Assembly: GCA_025462865.1 (NCBI GenBank) | Contig: JAOAPI010000188.1 | Location: 1 to 60,161 of the forward strand | Reading direction: 5' to 3' | DNA from: Candidatus Sulfotelmatobacter sp. | Lineage (GTDB): Bacteria > Acidobacteriota > Terriglobia > Terriglobales > Acidobacteriaceae | DNA length: 60,161 nt | Shown here: piece after piece, positions 1-8,167 of the stretch | Position numbering within the stretch: position 1 is the first letter of the stretch | How the letters are laid out: each line of letters starts with the position of its first letter | Position numbers and translations under genes: made by a program | The notes under the pieces: generated by a model | The model's database searches: none | Told to the model about the DNA's origin: nothing | What the model saw: only the letters and a program-made list of their open reading frames with translations

Positions 1-743
1 AACAGCATCTTAACCGCCAGGCCGAGAACCGCCGCAATGAATATTCGGCGAATCCACGTCGCCTTCAGCAGTAGTGTCATGTGACCTCCCAGCAGCGCAC
101 CCAAGAACATGGAAACGCCCAAGAGAAGGCCGAGCTTTAAATCCACGACGCCACGCCAAAGAAAGATCACCGTAGCGACCCCCGACGAGAACACGTTCAT
201 CAGCTTGGTCGTGGCCACGGCCTCAAGGAATGTCATACCAAAGCACACTACAAAAGCTGCGGTGAGCATGGTTACGTAGCCGCCGCTGAAGAAGCCACCA
301 TAAATGGCGAGGCCGAACGTAGCGGCATATCCGGAAACGACTGCGGTGGAGGACCTGCTCGTTTTCCCAGTGTTCACTCCGAGATTCTTGTTGAAGAGAG
401 AAAATGCAGCCACTCCAATCATCGCCAGAGCAATGACAATTTGTAGCGCTCTCATCGCCACCGTCAGTAGCAGCACTGCACCCAGGGCCGAGCCCGCAAG
501 GGTGATGAGAGCGAGTGTTCCCAAGCGCCGGGGTTTCACCACGCTGGTGCGCAGGAACGGCAAAGATCCTCCCACGCTCATGAACGTCAGAGCCAGCATG
601 TTGGTTGCAACCGCTCGGTGGGGTTCGAGGCCGAAAGCGATCATCACCGGAACCGTAATCAGGGACGTGCTCCCGGTGACCACGCTCAGCACGCTGGTGA
701 AGAAGAAAACTGCAATCAAGATGACGAGCTTTTCTGGCGCCAC
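1..743 (-). CDS. TauE/SafE-family membrane permease, 3' end cut by the window
   Basis: The minus-strand frame is open from a GTG at 743 to the left edge (247 codons), so the C-terminus lies outside. The translation is strongly hydrophobic, with repeated helices separated by short loops. It begins MAPEKLVILIAVFFFTSVLS, continues with GSTSLITVPVMIAFGLEP and carries a second similar unit (FSGGYVTMLTAAFV). This two-repeat pattern with Gly/Thr/Pro-rich helix breaks is characteristic of TauE/SafE (DUF81) transporters, which are thought to move sulfite, sulfoacetate or other organosulfur anions across the inner membrane. The GTG is chosen because an in-frame TAG lies 13 codons upstream and no ATG precedes the first membrane helix. 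No clear ribosome binding site is visible. It is probably an ordinary chromosomal gene beside the mobile material. Substrate is unknown. Confidence 0.75.
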   Translation of the reverse strand, partial: MAPEKLVILIAVFFFTSVLSVVTGSTSLITVPVMIAFGLEPHRAVATNMLALTFMSVGGSLPFLRTSVVKPRRLGTLALITLAGSALGAVLLLTVAMRALQIVIALAMIGVAAFSLFNKNLGVNTGKTSRSSTAVVSGYAATFGLAIYGGFFSGGYVTMLTAAFVVCFGMTFLEAVATTKLMNVFSSGVATVIFLWRGVVDLKLGLLLGVSMFLGALLGGHMTLLLKATWIRRIFIAAVLGLAVKML

Positions 744-1137
744 GCGGACATCATAGCAACCCGCATTTTCTCTGAACTATTCCCGATCTTCCAAGTGGTT
801 CGGCGGCTTCGCCAAGACCCTGTTCTTCGGCCTGGCCATCCTGCTCTCAGCGTCCGATGCCACCACCTTCTCGTGCACTTTTTCTTCTTCTAACTTTCCA
901 CTGCGCCCGCTTCCGGGTGGACGCCTCTCGGCCGCGGCTCGGACGGGCGTTTCGAACCGCGCCGGTTGCGCGCCAAACCTGAAGCAACCGCGTTTGGCAC
1001 GAACCGCGCCTTCACTCACGCCCTGCCACCCTCCCTCGGGCTCCGTTCGTTTCCTTTCCCCGTTCCGCTTTGTTTTGTCCCGCTGCCGCTCTTGGTGAAG
1101 GACAAAACAAAGCCGGAAACGGCGGAAAGAGAAAACC
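744..1137. other. Intergenic region with interlaced inverted repeats
   Basis: These 394 bases between the divergent permease and ArdC-like genes hold no convincing coding frame. The right half carries several inverted repeats. GCCAAAC (972-978) pairs with GTTTGGC (992-998), GGTTGC (964-969) pairs with GCAACC (984-989), and there is a strong hairpin at 1068-1112 listed separately. The first two interleave, so they cannot all form at once. Such density fits a control region for the ArdC/ParB operon or a replication/transfer site, but nothing decides between these. Confidence 0.4.
1068..1112 (+). promoter_or_regulatory. Long hairpin in the leader of the ArdC-like gene
   Basis: CTTTGTTTTGTCC (1068-1080) is perfectly complementary to GGACAAAACAAAG (1100-1112) with a 19-base loop. 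Pairing extends outward through CCGTTCCG and CCGGAAACGG with two single-base bulges, giving a stem of about 20 pairs. It ends roughly 18 bases before the start codon, just upstream of the GGAAAGAG ribosome binding site. No T-tract follows, so it is not a simple terminator. It could be a protein-binding operator or a translational control hairpin. The structure is directly visible; the role is inference. Confidence 0.5.
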
Positions 1138-1977
1138 ATGAAGTTAGAAGAAATCAAGAACCGAACCCAAGAAGCTAGCGATTACCTGGTGCAGTCGCTC
1201 GAGGCTGGCCACAGTGAAGTCTTGACCGAATACCTCGGAGCCATCGCCAAGTTCCATACCTACAGCTTCGGCAACATCATGCTGATCGCAAGACAAAAAC
1301 CCTCAGCCACCAACGTGGCCGGAGTGCGCACCTGGAACTCGCTCGGCCGCTTCGTTCGCCGGGGCGAGAAGGGCATTTTGATTCTTGCTCCGATGGTCGG
1401 AAAGAAAACCAAAACCCTAGAAGAGACCACAGGGGAGGGAGATGAGAAAAACCCGCAACCCCAGCTGTACGGCTTCCGCGCCGTCTACGTCTTCGACATT
1501 AGCCAGACCGAAGGCAAAGAGCTGCCGCAGTTGACCGAAGTCAAGGGCGATGTCAGCGGCTACCGCGAACGGCTGGTCAAATTCGTCGAAGCCCGAAGCA
1601 TTGAGCTGTGCTACTCCGACAAGATCGGCCCGGCCAAGGGCTTGTCCCAAGGCGGGAAGATCACCCTACTTTCCGGGATGCAGCCCGCCGAGGAATTCTC
1701 TGTTCTGGTGCATGAGATCGGCCACGAAATGCTGCACCGGGGAGAACGCCGCACCCTCACCACCAAAACCGTGCGCGAGACCGAGGCCGAAGCCGTGGGT
1801 TTCGTGGTCTGCCAAGCCATTGGCCTCGATACCGGCACTGCCTTTTCCGACTACATCGCGCTTTGGAACGGCGATGCCAATCTCCTGCGCGAGAGCTTGC
1901 AAGCCGTCCAGCAAACCGCTGCCGTGATTCTCGGGGGCATTGCCCCCGAGCCTGCGGCGGTGGCAGCAGCCGCATAA
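1138..1977 (+). CDS. ardC: ArdC-like antirestriction / ssDNA-binding metalloprotease-like protein
   Basis: This 279-aa protein has the two-part build of ArdC. An N-terminal ssDNA-binding domain (about residues 1-130) holds the typical run of YSFGNIMLIARQKP, TWNSLGRFVRRGEKGI and FRAVYVFDISQT. A C-terminal metallopeptidase-like domain carries HEIGH at 192-196 followed by EAEAVGFVV, consistent with an HExxH zinc site and its downstream glutamate. ArdC proteins of broad-host-range plasmids protect incoming single-stranded DNA and counter host restriction during conjugation. The ATG at 1138 follows a GGAAAGAG ribosome binding site. It precedes the ParB-like gene on the same strand, probably as one operon, matching the usual leading-region content of conjugative elements. 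The C-terminus is Ala/Pro-rich and probably disordered. The family call is firm; antirestriction activity is inferred. Confidence 0.85.
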   Translation: MKLEEIKNRTQEASDYLVQSLEAGHSEVLTEYLGAIAKFHTYSFGNIMLIARQKPSATNVAGVRTWNSLGRFVRRGEKGILILAPMVGKKTKTLEETTGEGDEKNPQPQLYGFRAVYVFDISQTEGKELPQLTEVKGDVSGYRERLVKFVEARSIELCYSDKIGPAKGLSQGGKITLLSGMQPAEEFSVLVHEIGHEMLHRGERRTLTTKTVRETEAEAVGFVVCQAIGLDTGTAFSDYIALWNGDANLLRESLQAVQQTAAVILGGIAPEPAAVAAAA

Positions 1978-2071
1978 ACCACAACCTGCAATCCCGATGC
2001 GGCGCTCACGTATGACGTGTGCGCCGTGGGCATTCACCAATTTCTTGAACAAAACCTAAAGGAGAAAAGTT

Positions 2072-3661
2072 ATGCCAAATACGCAAGGTGTCACTAACAA
2101 CCATGAGTATCGAAATATTCCCATTGCCACGCTGGTCGAATCACCCACCAATCCCCGCAAGCGCTTCGACGAAAGGACGCTCGGAGAACTGGCAGCCAGC
2201 TTCAAGACGCAAGGCGTCTTGGAACCGCTGCTTGTGCGACCGCTCGAAGAAACAAAGTACGAGGTGGTCATCGGCGCACGCCGATTGAAAGCCGCGCGGC
2301 TGGCGGAACTCGAAAGCGTTCCCGTCCGGGTCGTGACACTCACCGACGCCGAGGCCATCGAGGCCCAGGTCGTCGAAAACCTGCAACGCGAGGATATTCA
2401 TCCCTTGGAAGAATCTCTCGGTTTCAAGGCGCTCATGCAACTCGGAGAACCCACCTACACCATCGCTAGCATTGCGGCGCGTGCAGGAAAGAGCGAAGCC
2501 TACGTGCAAGGCCGCATTAAGCTGGCGGACTTGATACCGTCCGTGGCCGAAGCGTTCCTCAAAGACACCATCGCTATCGGCCATGCGCTCTTGATCGCCA
2601 AGCTGCCCGACTCGCAGCAGCAGGAAGCCTTTAACGCTGCCTTTCGCGGCATGTGGACGAGCGCAGGCAATCAGCAAGTGCTCATCCCCGTGCGCGAACT
2701 GGCGGCATGGATTGAGTCGAACATCCTGCTGCAACTGGCTTCGGCCCCGTTCGATAAGCAGGACGAAACCCTTGTTCCCGCCGTCTGCTCGTGCGGCAAT
2801 TGTCCCAAGCGCACCGGATTTAACAAGCTCTTGTTTGCCGACGTGCGCAAGGACTCTTGCACCGACCCGCAATGCTTCCGCACGAAGATCGACGCCCACG
2901 TGGCGAAGACGCTCGAAGCCAAACCGCAACTAGTGCAGATTTCTTCTGCGTGGAACACCCGTGAGGCAGCTCCCTTGGGAAGAAGTCGCTACGTCGAGCT
3001 GGAAATCAAGAAGCCCAAACCGAATGGGACGGGTGCGAAGTTGGCCAGTCATCACAAGCCTTGCGACAAGATGACCGAAGCCGTGGTCATGGACGGCGGA
3101 AGGCGCGGAGAACTGGTCAAGATTTGTGCCGACCTCTCATGCCGGGTACATCATCCCGATACGCCCTCGCCCGAACAAGTGGCCAAGGAACGGGCGGACG
3201 AACGCAAGCGCATCGAGAAGAACAAGCTGGCCATCACCACGCGACACTATGTATTGGCCAAGATGCTGGAGCGAGTGTCAGCGCCGTTGAAGAAAACGGA
3301 TTTGCTCACGCTTGCGCAGTACACCATCGCCAATCTGTCCTACAACCAAGTCCCGGCCTTAGCCAAGCGTCACAAGGTCGACACCGCTAAGACCACAAAG
3401 CTACCGCAGGAAGTGCTGACGAAGAAAGTCAGCACCTACGACGAAGCCGCGCTTTCCCGGCTTCTTGTCGAAATCAGCTTGCTTGACTCCGCCTATCAAC
3501 GCGGGAATGTTTCGCAAGACCTGCTTCTTGATGCCGCTAAACGCTACAGGGTGGATGTCGAGAAAATCGAGAAAGCAGTCGCGGCAGAGTTTGCCGCAAA
3601 GCGTGCAAAGAAGACGCAACCGAAAGTAAGAACGCAAAAGAAGACCGCAGCCAGTGGGTAG
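2072..3661 (+). CDS. ParB/RepB/Spo0J-family protein with a cysteine-rich middle segment
   Basis: The 529-aa product begins with a ParB N-terminal nuclease/CTPase-like domain. It reads IPIATLVESPTNPRKRFD, then LAASFKTQGVLEPLLVR, then VVIGARRLKAARLA and the family motif ENLQREDIHPLEE. A KorB/ParB-type helix-turn-helix follows (TIASIAARAGKSEAYVQGRI). A distinctive segment at about residues 235-275 has cysteines in CSCGNCPKRTG and CTDPQCFRTK, possibly a metal site. The C-terminal third is Lys-rich. ParB proteins bind centromere-like DNA, but long element-borne members without a ParA partner are common on conjugative elements, and no parA is seen here. The ATG at 2072 has AAAGGAG eight bases upstream. 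The ArdC-like gene lies 94 bases upstream, and the intervening spacer holds a small hairpin (2001-2025) without a T-tract. A strong terminator follows the gene. Confidence 0.85.
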   Translation: MPNTQGVTNNHEYRNIPIATLVESPTNPRKRFDERTLGELAASFKTQGVLEPLLVRPLEETKYEVVIGARRLKAARLAELESVPVRVVTLTDAEAIEAQVVENLQREDIHPLEESLGFKALMQLGEPTYTIASIAARAGKSEAYVQGRIKLADLIPSVAEAFLKDTIAIGHALLIAKLPDSQQQEAFNAAFRGMWTSAGNQQVLIPVRELAAWIESNILLQLASAPFDKQDETLVPAVCSCGNCPKRTGFNKLLFADVRKDSCTDPQCFRTKIDAHVAKTLEAKPQLVQISSAWNTREAAPLGRSRYVELEIKKPKPNGTGAKLASHHKPCDKMTEAVVMDGGRRGELVKICADLSCRVHHPDTPSPEQVAKERADERKRIEKNKLAITTRHYVLAKMLERVSAPLKKTDLLTLAQYTIANLSYNQVPALAKRHKVDTAKTTKLPQEVLTKKVSTYDEAALSRLLVEISLLDSAYQRGNVSQDLLLDAAKRYRVDVEKIEKAVAAEFAAKRAKKTQPKVRTQKKTAASG

Positions 3662-3669
3662 GCTCTGAC

Positions 3670-3701
3670 GGCGGAGTGCTTCCCGCACTCCGCCTATTTT
3701 T
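3670..3701 (+). terminator. Rho-independent terminator after the ArdC-ParB operon
   Basis: A perfect 10-bp stem, GGCGGAGTGC (3670-3679) against GCACTCCGCC (3685-3694), has a five-base loop and is followed at once by TATTTTT. It lies eight bases after the ParB-like stop codon. This is a textbook intrinsic terminator and defines the end of the ArdC-ParB unit. Confidence 0.9.
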
Positions 3702-3919
3702 GCTTTGTCCTCAGCATTTATCTTTTCCGCCCTTCCCTCGGCACATACGCGAGTCCCTCCTTGAGATCGGCCAGCCGAGCTCTCCTGCCCCATGGCAATG
3801 TGGACAGGTTTGCTTTTTCCCGCCTCGGTGCCCACCCACCGCGTCAACTCTTCAGCAGATGCGTGCCCTCCGCGGCCGCGGGAGTTAGCCCCAGGAACTT
3901 CGCAACGGCGTTCCAACCT

Positions 3920-5083
3920 TCAAGACCGATCTAGCGACAATATGTAAGACAGACTGCACTCACGCCGCGCCATTCGTTCCGCGAGAATGGCGTCTATAGT
4001 GGCCTGCGCCATATATGCTGCGCCGACGCCTGCAAGGGCTATGATCTTCTGCCACGAGAGATCGCCAAACAGCGTAACCACTGAAGAACCGCCTGCTGCG
4101 CCAATAGCTCCCTTGGCAATGGTGCCAAACAGCGATTCATCTATGGTACGTAGCTTATTCTTGAATGTCTGTACCGCCGGTCTAATCTCCTCAGCTATCA
4201 GCTTTTCGATCGCTCCGGCGTAGTCGCCATCGATGCCGATTGTGGCCTGTTTACTTTGGATGACACTGAGGTGTTCCAAAAATTCCTCGCGTGCCTTCTC
4301 GGATGCTTTTCGATATCGGATGGCCTCAACAATCTTGAGCTTCTTCAACTGGTCAATGCATATGAGTTCATCAAATATGGCGAAGCTTAGATCCGTCAAT
4401 TGAACCTTGCACTTGCCGGGCCCCAACGCCTCTATCGCCCGAGCGTACTTGGCCGCTAGCAGGTTACCGTACGGGTTTGCATCCGCCAACGGATAGAACC
4501 CGTGCGCCGTGCCTGCATTCAGAGCAAAGTTCAGTTTTGCCGAGCAGATCATAGCTTCAAATACAAGATTCTTCGCACAACCTGCCGTGTCTGAGAGATC
4601 CATAGGCCGGATCGCCGGGTCTTCAAAAAGAGCCATCGGCGTTTCGTGACTCTTCAGGTCCACTGAAAGATCAACATCCATCATTTTCTGGGCCACGCTG
4701 TCCTGATTACCAAACTCTCCGTAGCTACCGCGCGCGATCTGGAGGTCGCGAAATGTCGACGAGGTTCCCAGCCCATTTTGGAACCTCTTAAGAAATTCAG
4801 GATCGTTCACATCCGCCCTTATTTGCGCGTGCCATTCACCTCCGACATGTCCCATTGGAGCCGAGTGCACGTAGAGAGGGATGCCTTGTTCTCTGAACGA
4901 TGCCTCATATTGACGAAGAGGTGACGCAGCACCGATGGTTCCAACTTGACCGGCACCAGCCCCAAACATCATGGAAGGCCGATCCATACAGTGCAATTCA
5001 TCGAATAGCAGGATCGCCTTCATTAGCGTTGAATAATCGAGCCAAAAATCGGGGTAGTACAGGACGTTGATCGGATCGCGCAT
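3920..5083 (-). CDS. Unrecognised 387-aa protein with a hydrophobic C-terminal region
   Basis: I do not recognise this family. The protein starts MRDPINVLYYPDFWLDYSTL, followed by AILLFDELHCMDRPSMMFG; the DELH here is not in a helicase context. The middle is mixed alpha/beta with scattered cysteines. A charged helical stretch (about residues 255-320) may be coiled. The C-terminus holds two hydrophobic Gly/Ala-rich segments (around GAIGAAGGSSVVTLFG and IIALAGVGAAYMAQATIDAI), which may be membrane-associated. The ATG at 5083 is preferred over one at 5152 because the purine-rich GAGAGAAAGAGACG precedes it and the extra residues look unstructured. It stands alone, convergent with the ParB-like gene and downstream of the 5219-6118 regulator on the same strand. 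It could be a cargo or defence gene of the element. The reading frame is convincing; the function is unknown. Confidence 0.7.
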   Translation of the reverse strand: MRDPINVLYYPDFWLDYSTLMKAILLFDELHCMDRPSMMFGAGAGQVGTIGAASPLRQYEASFREQGIPLYVHSAPMGHVGGEWHAQIRADVNDPEFLKRFQNGLGTSSTFRDLQIARGSYGEFGNQDSVAQKMMDVDLSVDLKSHETPMALFEDPAIRPMDLSDTAGCAKNLVFEAMICSAKLNFALNAGTAHGFYPLADANPYGNLLAAKYARAIEALGPGKCKVQLTDLSFAIFDELICIDQLKKLKIVEAIRYRKASEKAREEFLEHLSVIQSKQATIGIDGDYAGAIEKLIAEEIRPAVQTFKNKLRTIDESLFGTIAKGAIGAAGGSSVVTLFGDLSWQKIIALAGVGAAYMAQATIDAILAERMARRECSLSYILSLDRS

Positions 5084-5218
5084 GCGGTGTTCGTCTCTTT
5101 CTCTCTCTTGTTTGCCCTTACGACGCCAACTAACAGCCTTATCTTGCATCATTCGGATGACGCAAAGTTAGTGCTTGCAGTGGTCGATGCGTGGGAGCGG
5201 GTAGTACTGGATTTCGCC

Positions 5219-6118
5219 CTACCTTGTCACTTCATCCTGCGCCGCCGCGATCCGCATTGTCACTGCCGTGACTTGGCCGACAATGTCGGCGTCTCCGGGG
5301 TATCGGACTTGCCGAACTCGACGGCGCGAATGCGGGCACGGAACCAGAATGAGGTGCCCGCCATCAAGTTCGCACCAGCTACATACGTAGCTATCACGCA
5401 ATTCAACGAAATAAATCGGCCGGTCGAATTCGTCCAGCCAACTGCCCGTCGTCTGGATCTTTTTCTGGCGGGAATCAATCTCTACAAACGAACCAGGCCT
5501 GAGGAACGGATACATGGTGTAGTCTTCCAGACCGATGTATCCATAGAGAGAATTTCGCCAGTCCATCTGCTGCAGTAGTGCGATGGGGATTTCTCCCCAA
5601 CTTTGAAACATGCGGGACACCAAGTTTGTTTTCTCCAATTGAACGGTGGCGCGCATCTCGACGGGCGCGAGAATTGTCCGGCGTGTTTCCTCCAAAGTCG
5701 ACCCAATCAAATGGGTCTGCGGCAGGCCGAGCGGAAGCAGATCCTTTCCAATATCGCGAATGTTAATTCCGTAAAAAGCTACGAGCTCGTGAAAAGGCCG
5801 TCCATAAATCAGGCTCAGGGAATGAAGCCGAAAAATGCCAGGCATCGACTTGCCGGTCTCCACTTCCGTGAGCCAGGCATGAGACAAGCCATATTCCTGG
5901 TTTCCCCGGCGGTCCGCGATCACCTGGCTCCGCCGGGCTACTTCGCGGGTAGACAAGCGCACACGCAGACGCTCAGCTTTGAGCCGTTTTCCAGCTTCCG
6001 GGCTGGGTTTCGACGCATACATCGGCTGCGGGATTTTACATGCAAAATACGGTTCAGCCTCGCACCTGGCCAATTTGTTCCGAAAACCGGACAAGCGCCG
6101 AGAAGGATTGAACATCAT
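5219..6118 (-). CDS. XRE-type HTH regulator with a LexA/S24-like C-terminal fold
   Basis: This 299-aa protein has an HTH of XRE type at about residues 40-110 (RLKAERLRVRLSTREVARRS, then LSHAWLTEVETGKSMPGIFR), with an insertion between helices. The C-terminal domain (about 190-290) reads YIGLEDYTMYPFLRPGSFVE, then YFVELRDSYVCSWCELDGG and finally DADIVGQVTAV. This resembles the S24/LexA-type beta-rich domain, where SM-x-P-x-x-x-x-GD marks the nucleophile. Here the equivalent is TMYP, with no obvious Lys partner, so self-cleavage is doubtful. The protein is clearly related to the C-terminal part of the divergent 549-aa protein at 6371. An internal ATG at residue 33 is a possible alternative start. 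It probably acts as a ligand- or peptide-responsive repressor beside the lasso cluster; that role is inference. Confidence 0.65.
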   Translation of the reverse strand: MMFNPSRRLSGFRNKLARCEAEPYFACKIPQPMYASKPSPEAGKRLKAERLRVRLSTREVARRSQVIADRRGNQEYGLSHAWLTEVETGKSMPGIFRLHSLSLIYGRPFHELVAFYGINIRDIGKDLLPLGLPQTHLIGSTLEETRRTILAPVEMRATVQLEKTNLVSRMFQSWGEIPIALLQQMDWRNSLYGYIGLEDYTMYPFLRPGSFVEIDSRQKKIQTTGSWLDEFDRPIYFVELRDSYVCSWCELDGGHLILVPCPHSRRRVRQVRYPGDADIVGQVTAVTMRIAAAQDEVTR

Positions 6119-6370
6119 ACTTGGGCTTCGCCTGCCCGCTCAGATTTTTGCGATGTGGTCGGTATGCCGACCTGAGCCACCGCTTCCGTTCAAAGCTCGG
6201 TCTCCGGTTCAAGGGTAATTTGCACGCTAGACCTCTGCTTGCTGGTCGCAGAAACGGCCATGCTTCAGTTATTCGCGCGCGCCGAGCCATCTCCCGTTAT
6301 ACCAAGCGAGTCGCTGCCAGCTTGCACTCGAAGCTGACGGGCGGGCGGCCAGGCTCAGCCCGGCTAACGG

Positions 6371-8020
6371 GTGTCCAAATTCTTTTCGCGGCAAGACCAA
6401 CGAGATCGATCCTCCGTGCCTTCGAAAAACAAGCCGCCCCGAACTGCGGAGTTGCCGCGCCGCGTGAAAGCGATTCTGGCCAGCAAAGGCCTCACTCTTC
6501 ACCGGGTATCCCAGATTGCGGAAACGCTTTACGGAAAGTCTTCTCCTTTTTTTTTGCCGCACAATTTTTACTACGATCTTGGGCTGGAGACGTTCACCCC
6601 GAGCTTGCACCAGCTATTCGCTCTCAGCCGAATCTCCAATTACCGCTTGGCCGATTGGCTCGGACTTTTTGGTTTCGATCTGGGGGACTTGACGCGTCTC
6701 GAGATTCTGCTGTCCTCCAAGCGCACAGTCCTTCTCGATCCTTCGCTTGATGATGCCAATGCTTCGATTCCCTGGTTCGAAAGCAAGACGCTCGAAGCTC
6801 CGCAACCGACTATCGTTCCCCTGGGAAGGTTGCTGGACTCCGCTTCGCCTCGGCAAATTGCTTCGCTGTCGGAGATCAATAATCGCAATTTCATCTACGC
6901 CAAACTCGGCCTTCAAGATGCTTTCGCCTTCCCCGATCTGCTTCCCGGCAGCATCGTGCGCGTGAATCCGCATGATGAGTTGGGTCCTTTCTTCCCCACC
7001 AATGCAAAAATCTCGCGTCGCTTTTTCCTGATCGCGCACTCTCAAGGATTATGTTGTTGCCGACTGCAATCGAGCGGCAAAAAGACCATCCTCCCCATCA
7101 GTACACAACTTCCCTACGCCCAAGTGGAGCTGCAAATCCCCGAGGAAGTCACCATTCTCGGCGGCGTCGATATGGAAATTCGCCCCTTGCTGAAACTGGA
7201 ACAACCCGAGGTCCCAGGACTCTTGGCCAGGCACTGGAAACCAGGGGAACTGTCCTCGCCCGAAAATAGGCTGGGGCCATTGCTGCGTAGTGCGCGCACC
7301 AAAAGAGGGCTGTCTTTTCGCGAGGCGTCCGCCCTGAGCCGCCAAATTGCGGCTTTTCTTGGCGACGAAAATTACTTCGCTTCACCAGGATCTCTGTCTG
7401 ATTATGAGACTCTAGATATGCCTCCGCGTCACGTCCACAAGGCAATCACTCTGTGCGCGATTTATGGATTGAGATGGTCGATATTTCTCAGATCCGTAGG
7501 CCTGCAGCTGGAAGAGACAGGCACTCAAGTGATCGGCGATCCTTTACTCGGGGCGCGCGAGTTCGCAAGGACAGAAGTGAAGGAAGAAACAGGACACCCC
7601 GAACCTGGTTTCCTCAATGATTTGCTCAAACCGTGGGATCTGGAGCTGCCTATTTTTCTTCGGGGATCGTTACGAGTTCTGTCGGGTCTTCCCAATCTCT
7701 CCCTCCACGACATTTTCAGCGTAGGTGGAGACAGGGGGCCGGCCATTGTTCCCATCCACTTGAACGGCGCTTTCCTGGCCATCGTAAATCGACGCAAGAA
7801 GGCGCCGGTCCACTGGAAGTCGAAACCACTCTGGCAACAACCGCTCTATCTGCTCCTGCGGCGCGACGGAACTTATGTGTGCGCATTTTGTAGTCTGGAG
7901 AACAGCACTCTCATCCTTCACTCCTATATTCACGGCTACCACCGCTCGGAACGGCTGCGTAACCGCCACGATGCCGAAGTAATCGGCCAGGTCGTTACTC
8001 TCGCCCGGAGACTGCCTTAG
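6371..8020 (+). CDS. Large tandem-repeat regulator related to its divergent neighbour
   Basis: This 549-aa protein appears to be an internal duplication of the 5219-6118 regulator. Each half has an HTH-like segment followed by an S24-like segment. The first half has LPRRVKAILASKGLTLHRVS, then KLGLQDAFAFPDLLPGSIVR, then LCCCRLQSSGKKTILPIS. The second half has LRSARTKRGLSFREASALSR, then LRRDGTYVCAFCSLENSTLI and the ending DAEVIGQVVTLARRL. The last part matches the neighbour's SYVCSWCELDGGHLI and DADIVGQVTAV. The start is a GTG at 6371; no better site is visible. About 250 bases separate the divergent pair, so they may share a control region. The gene precedes the lasso ABC exporter on the same strand and may control that operon. 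A DNA-binding function is inferred from the HTH pattern, which is weaker in the first half. Confidence 0.6.
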   Translation: MSKFFSRQDQRDRSSVPSKNKPPRTAELPRRVKAILASKGLTLHRVSQIAETLYGKSSPFFLPHNFYYDLGLETFTPSLHQLFALSRISNYRLADWLGLFGFDLGDLTRLEILLSSKRTVLLDPSLDDANASIPWFESKTLEAPQPTIVPLGRLLDSASPRQIASLSEINNRNFIYAKLGLQDAFAFPDLLPGSIVRVNPHDELGPFFPTNAKISRRFFLIAHSQGLCCCRLQSSGKKTILPISTQLPYAQVELQIPEEVTILGGVDMEIRPLLKLEQPEVPGLLARHWKPGELSSPENRLGPLLRSARTKRGLSFREASALSRQIAAFLGDENYFASPGSLSDYETLDMPPRHVHKAITLCAIYGLRWSIFLRSVGLQLEETGTQVIGDPLLGAREFARTEVKEETGHPEPGFLNDLLKPWDLELPIFLRGSLRVLSGLPNLSLHDIFSVGGDRGPAIVPIHLNGAFLAIVNRRKKAPVHWKSKPLWQQPLYLLLRRDGTYVCAFCSLENSTLILHSYIHGYHRSERLRNRHDAEVIGQVVTLARRLP

Positions 8021-8167
8021 TGGGTTGGGTTCACGAACAGAGAGCCGTCGATGGGATCCATTGAGTTGTCGCGGACTAGCAGTCGTCATCCCCCTTGCTG
8101 ACCGCAATCCGAACACTTGAGATTATTTGTGGACGGCGTAGCAGCAGGTGCATACTCTCGCGTACTA

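Noticed and set aside
2141..2929. 262-codon open frame on the minus strand inside the ParB-like gene
   Set aside because: It is antisense to a well-supported gene, has low-complexity Arg/Gly/Leu composition and no domain pattern; it is a by-product of GC-rich codon use. The same holds for long antisense frames at 33334-34191 and 38294-39058.
4940..5010. Helicase-like DELH in the orphan 387-aa protein
   Set aside because: No Walker A or other helicase motif accompanies it.
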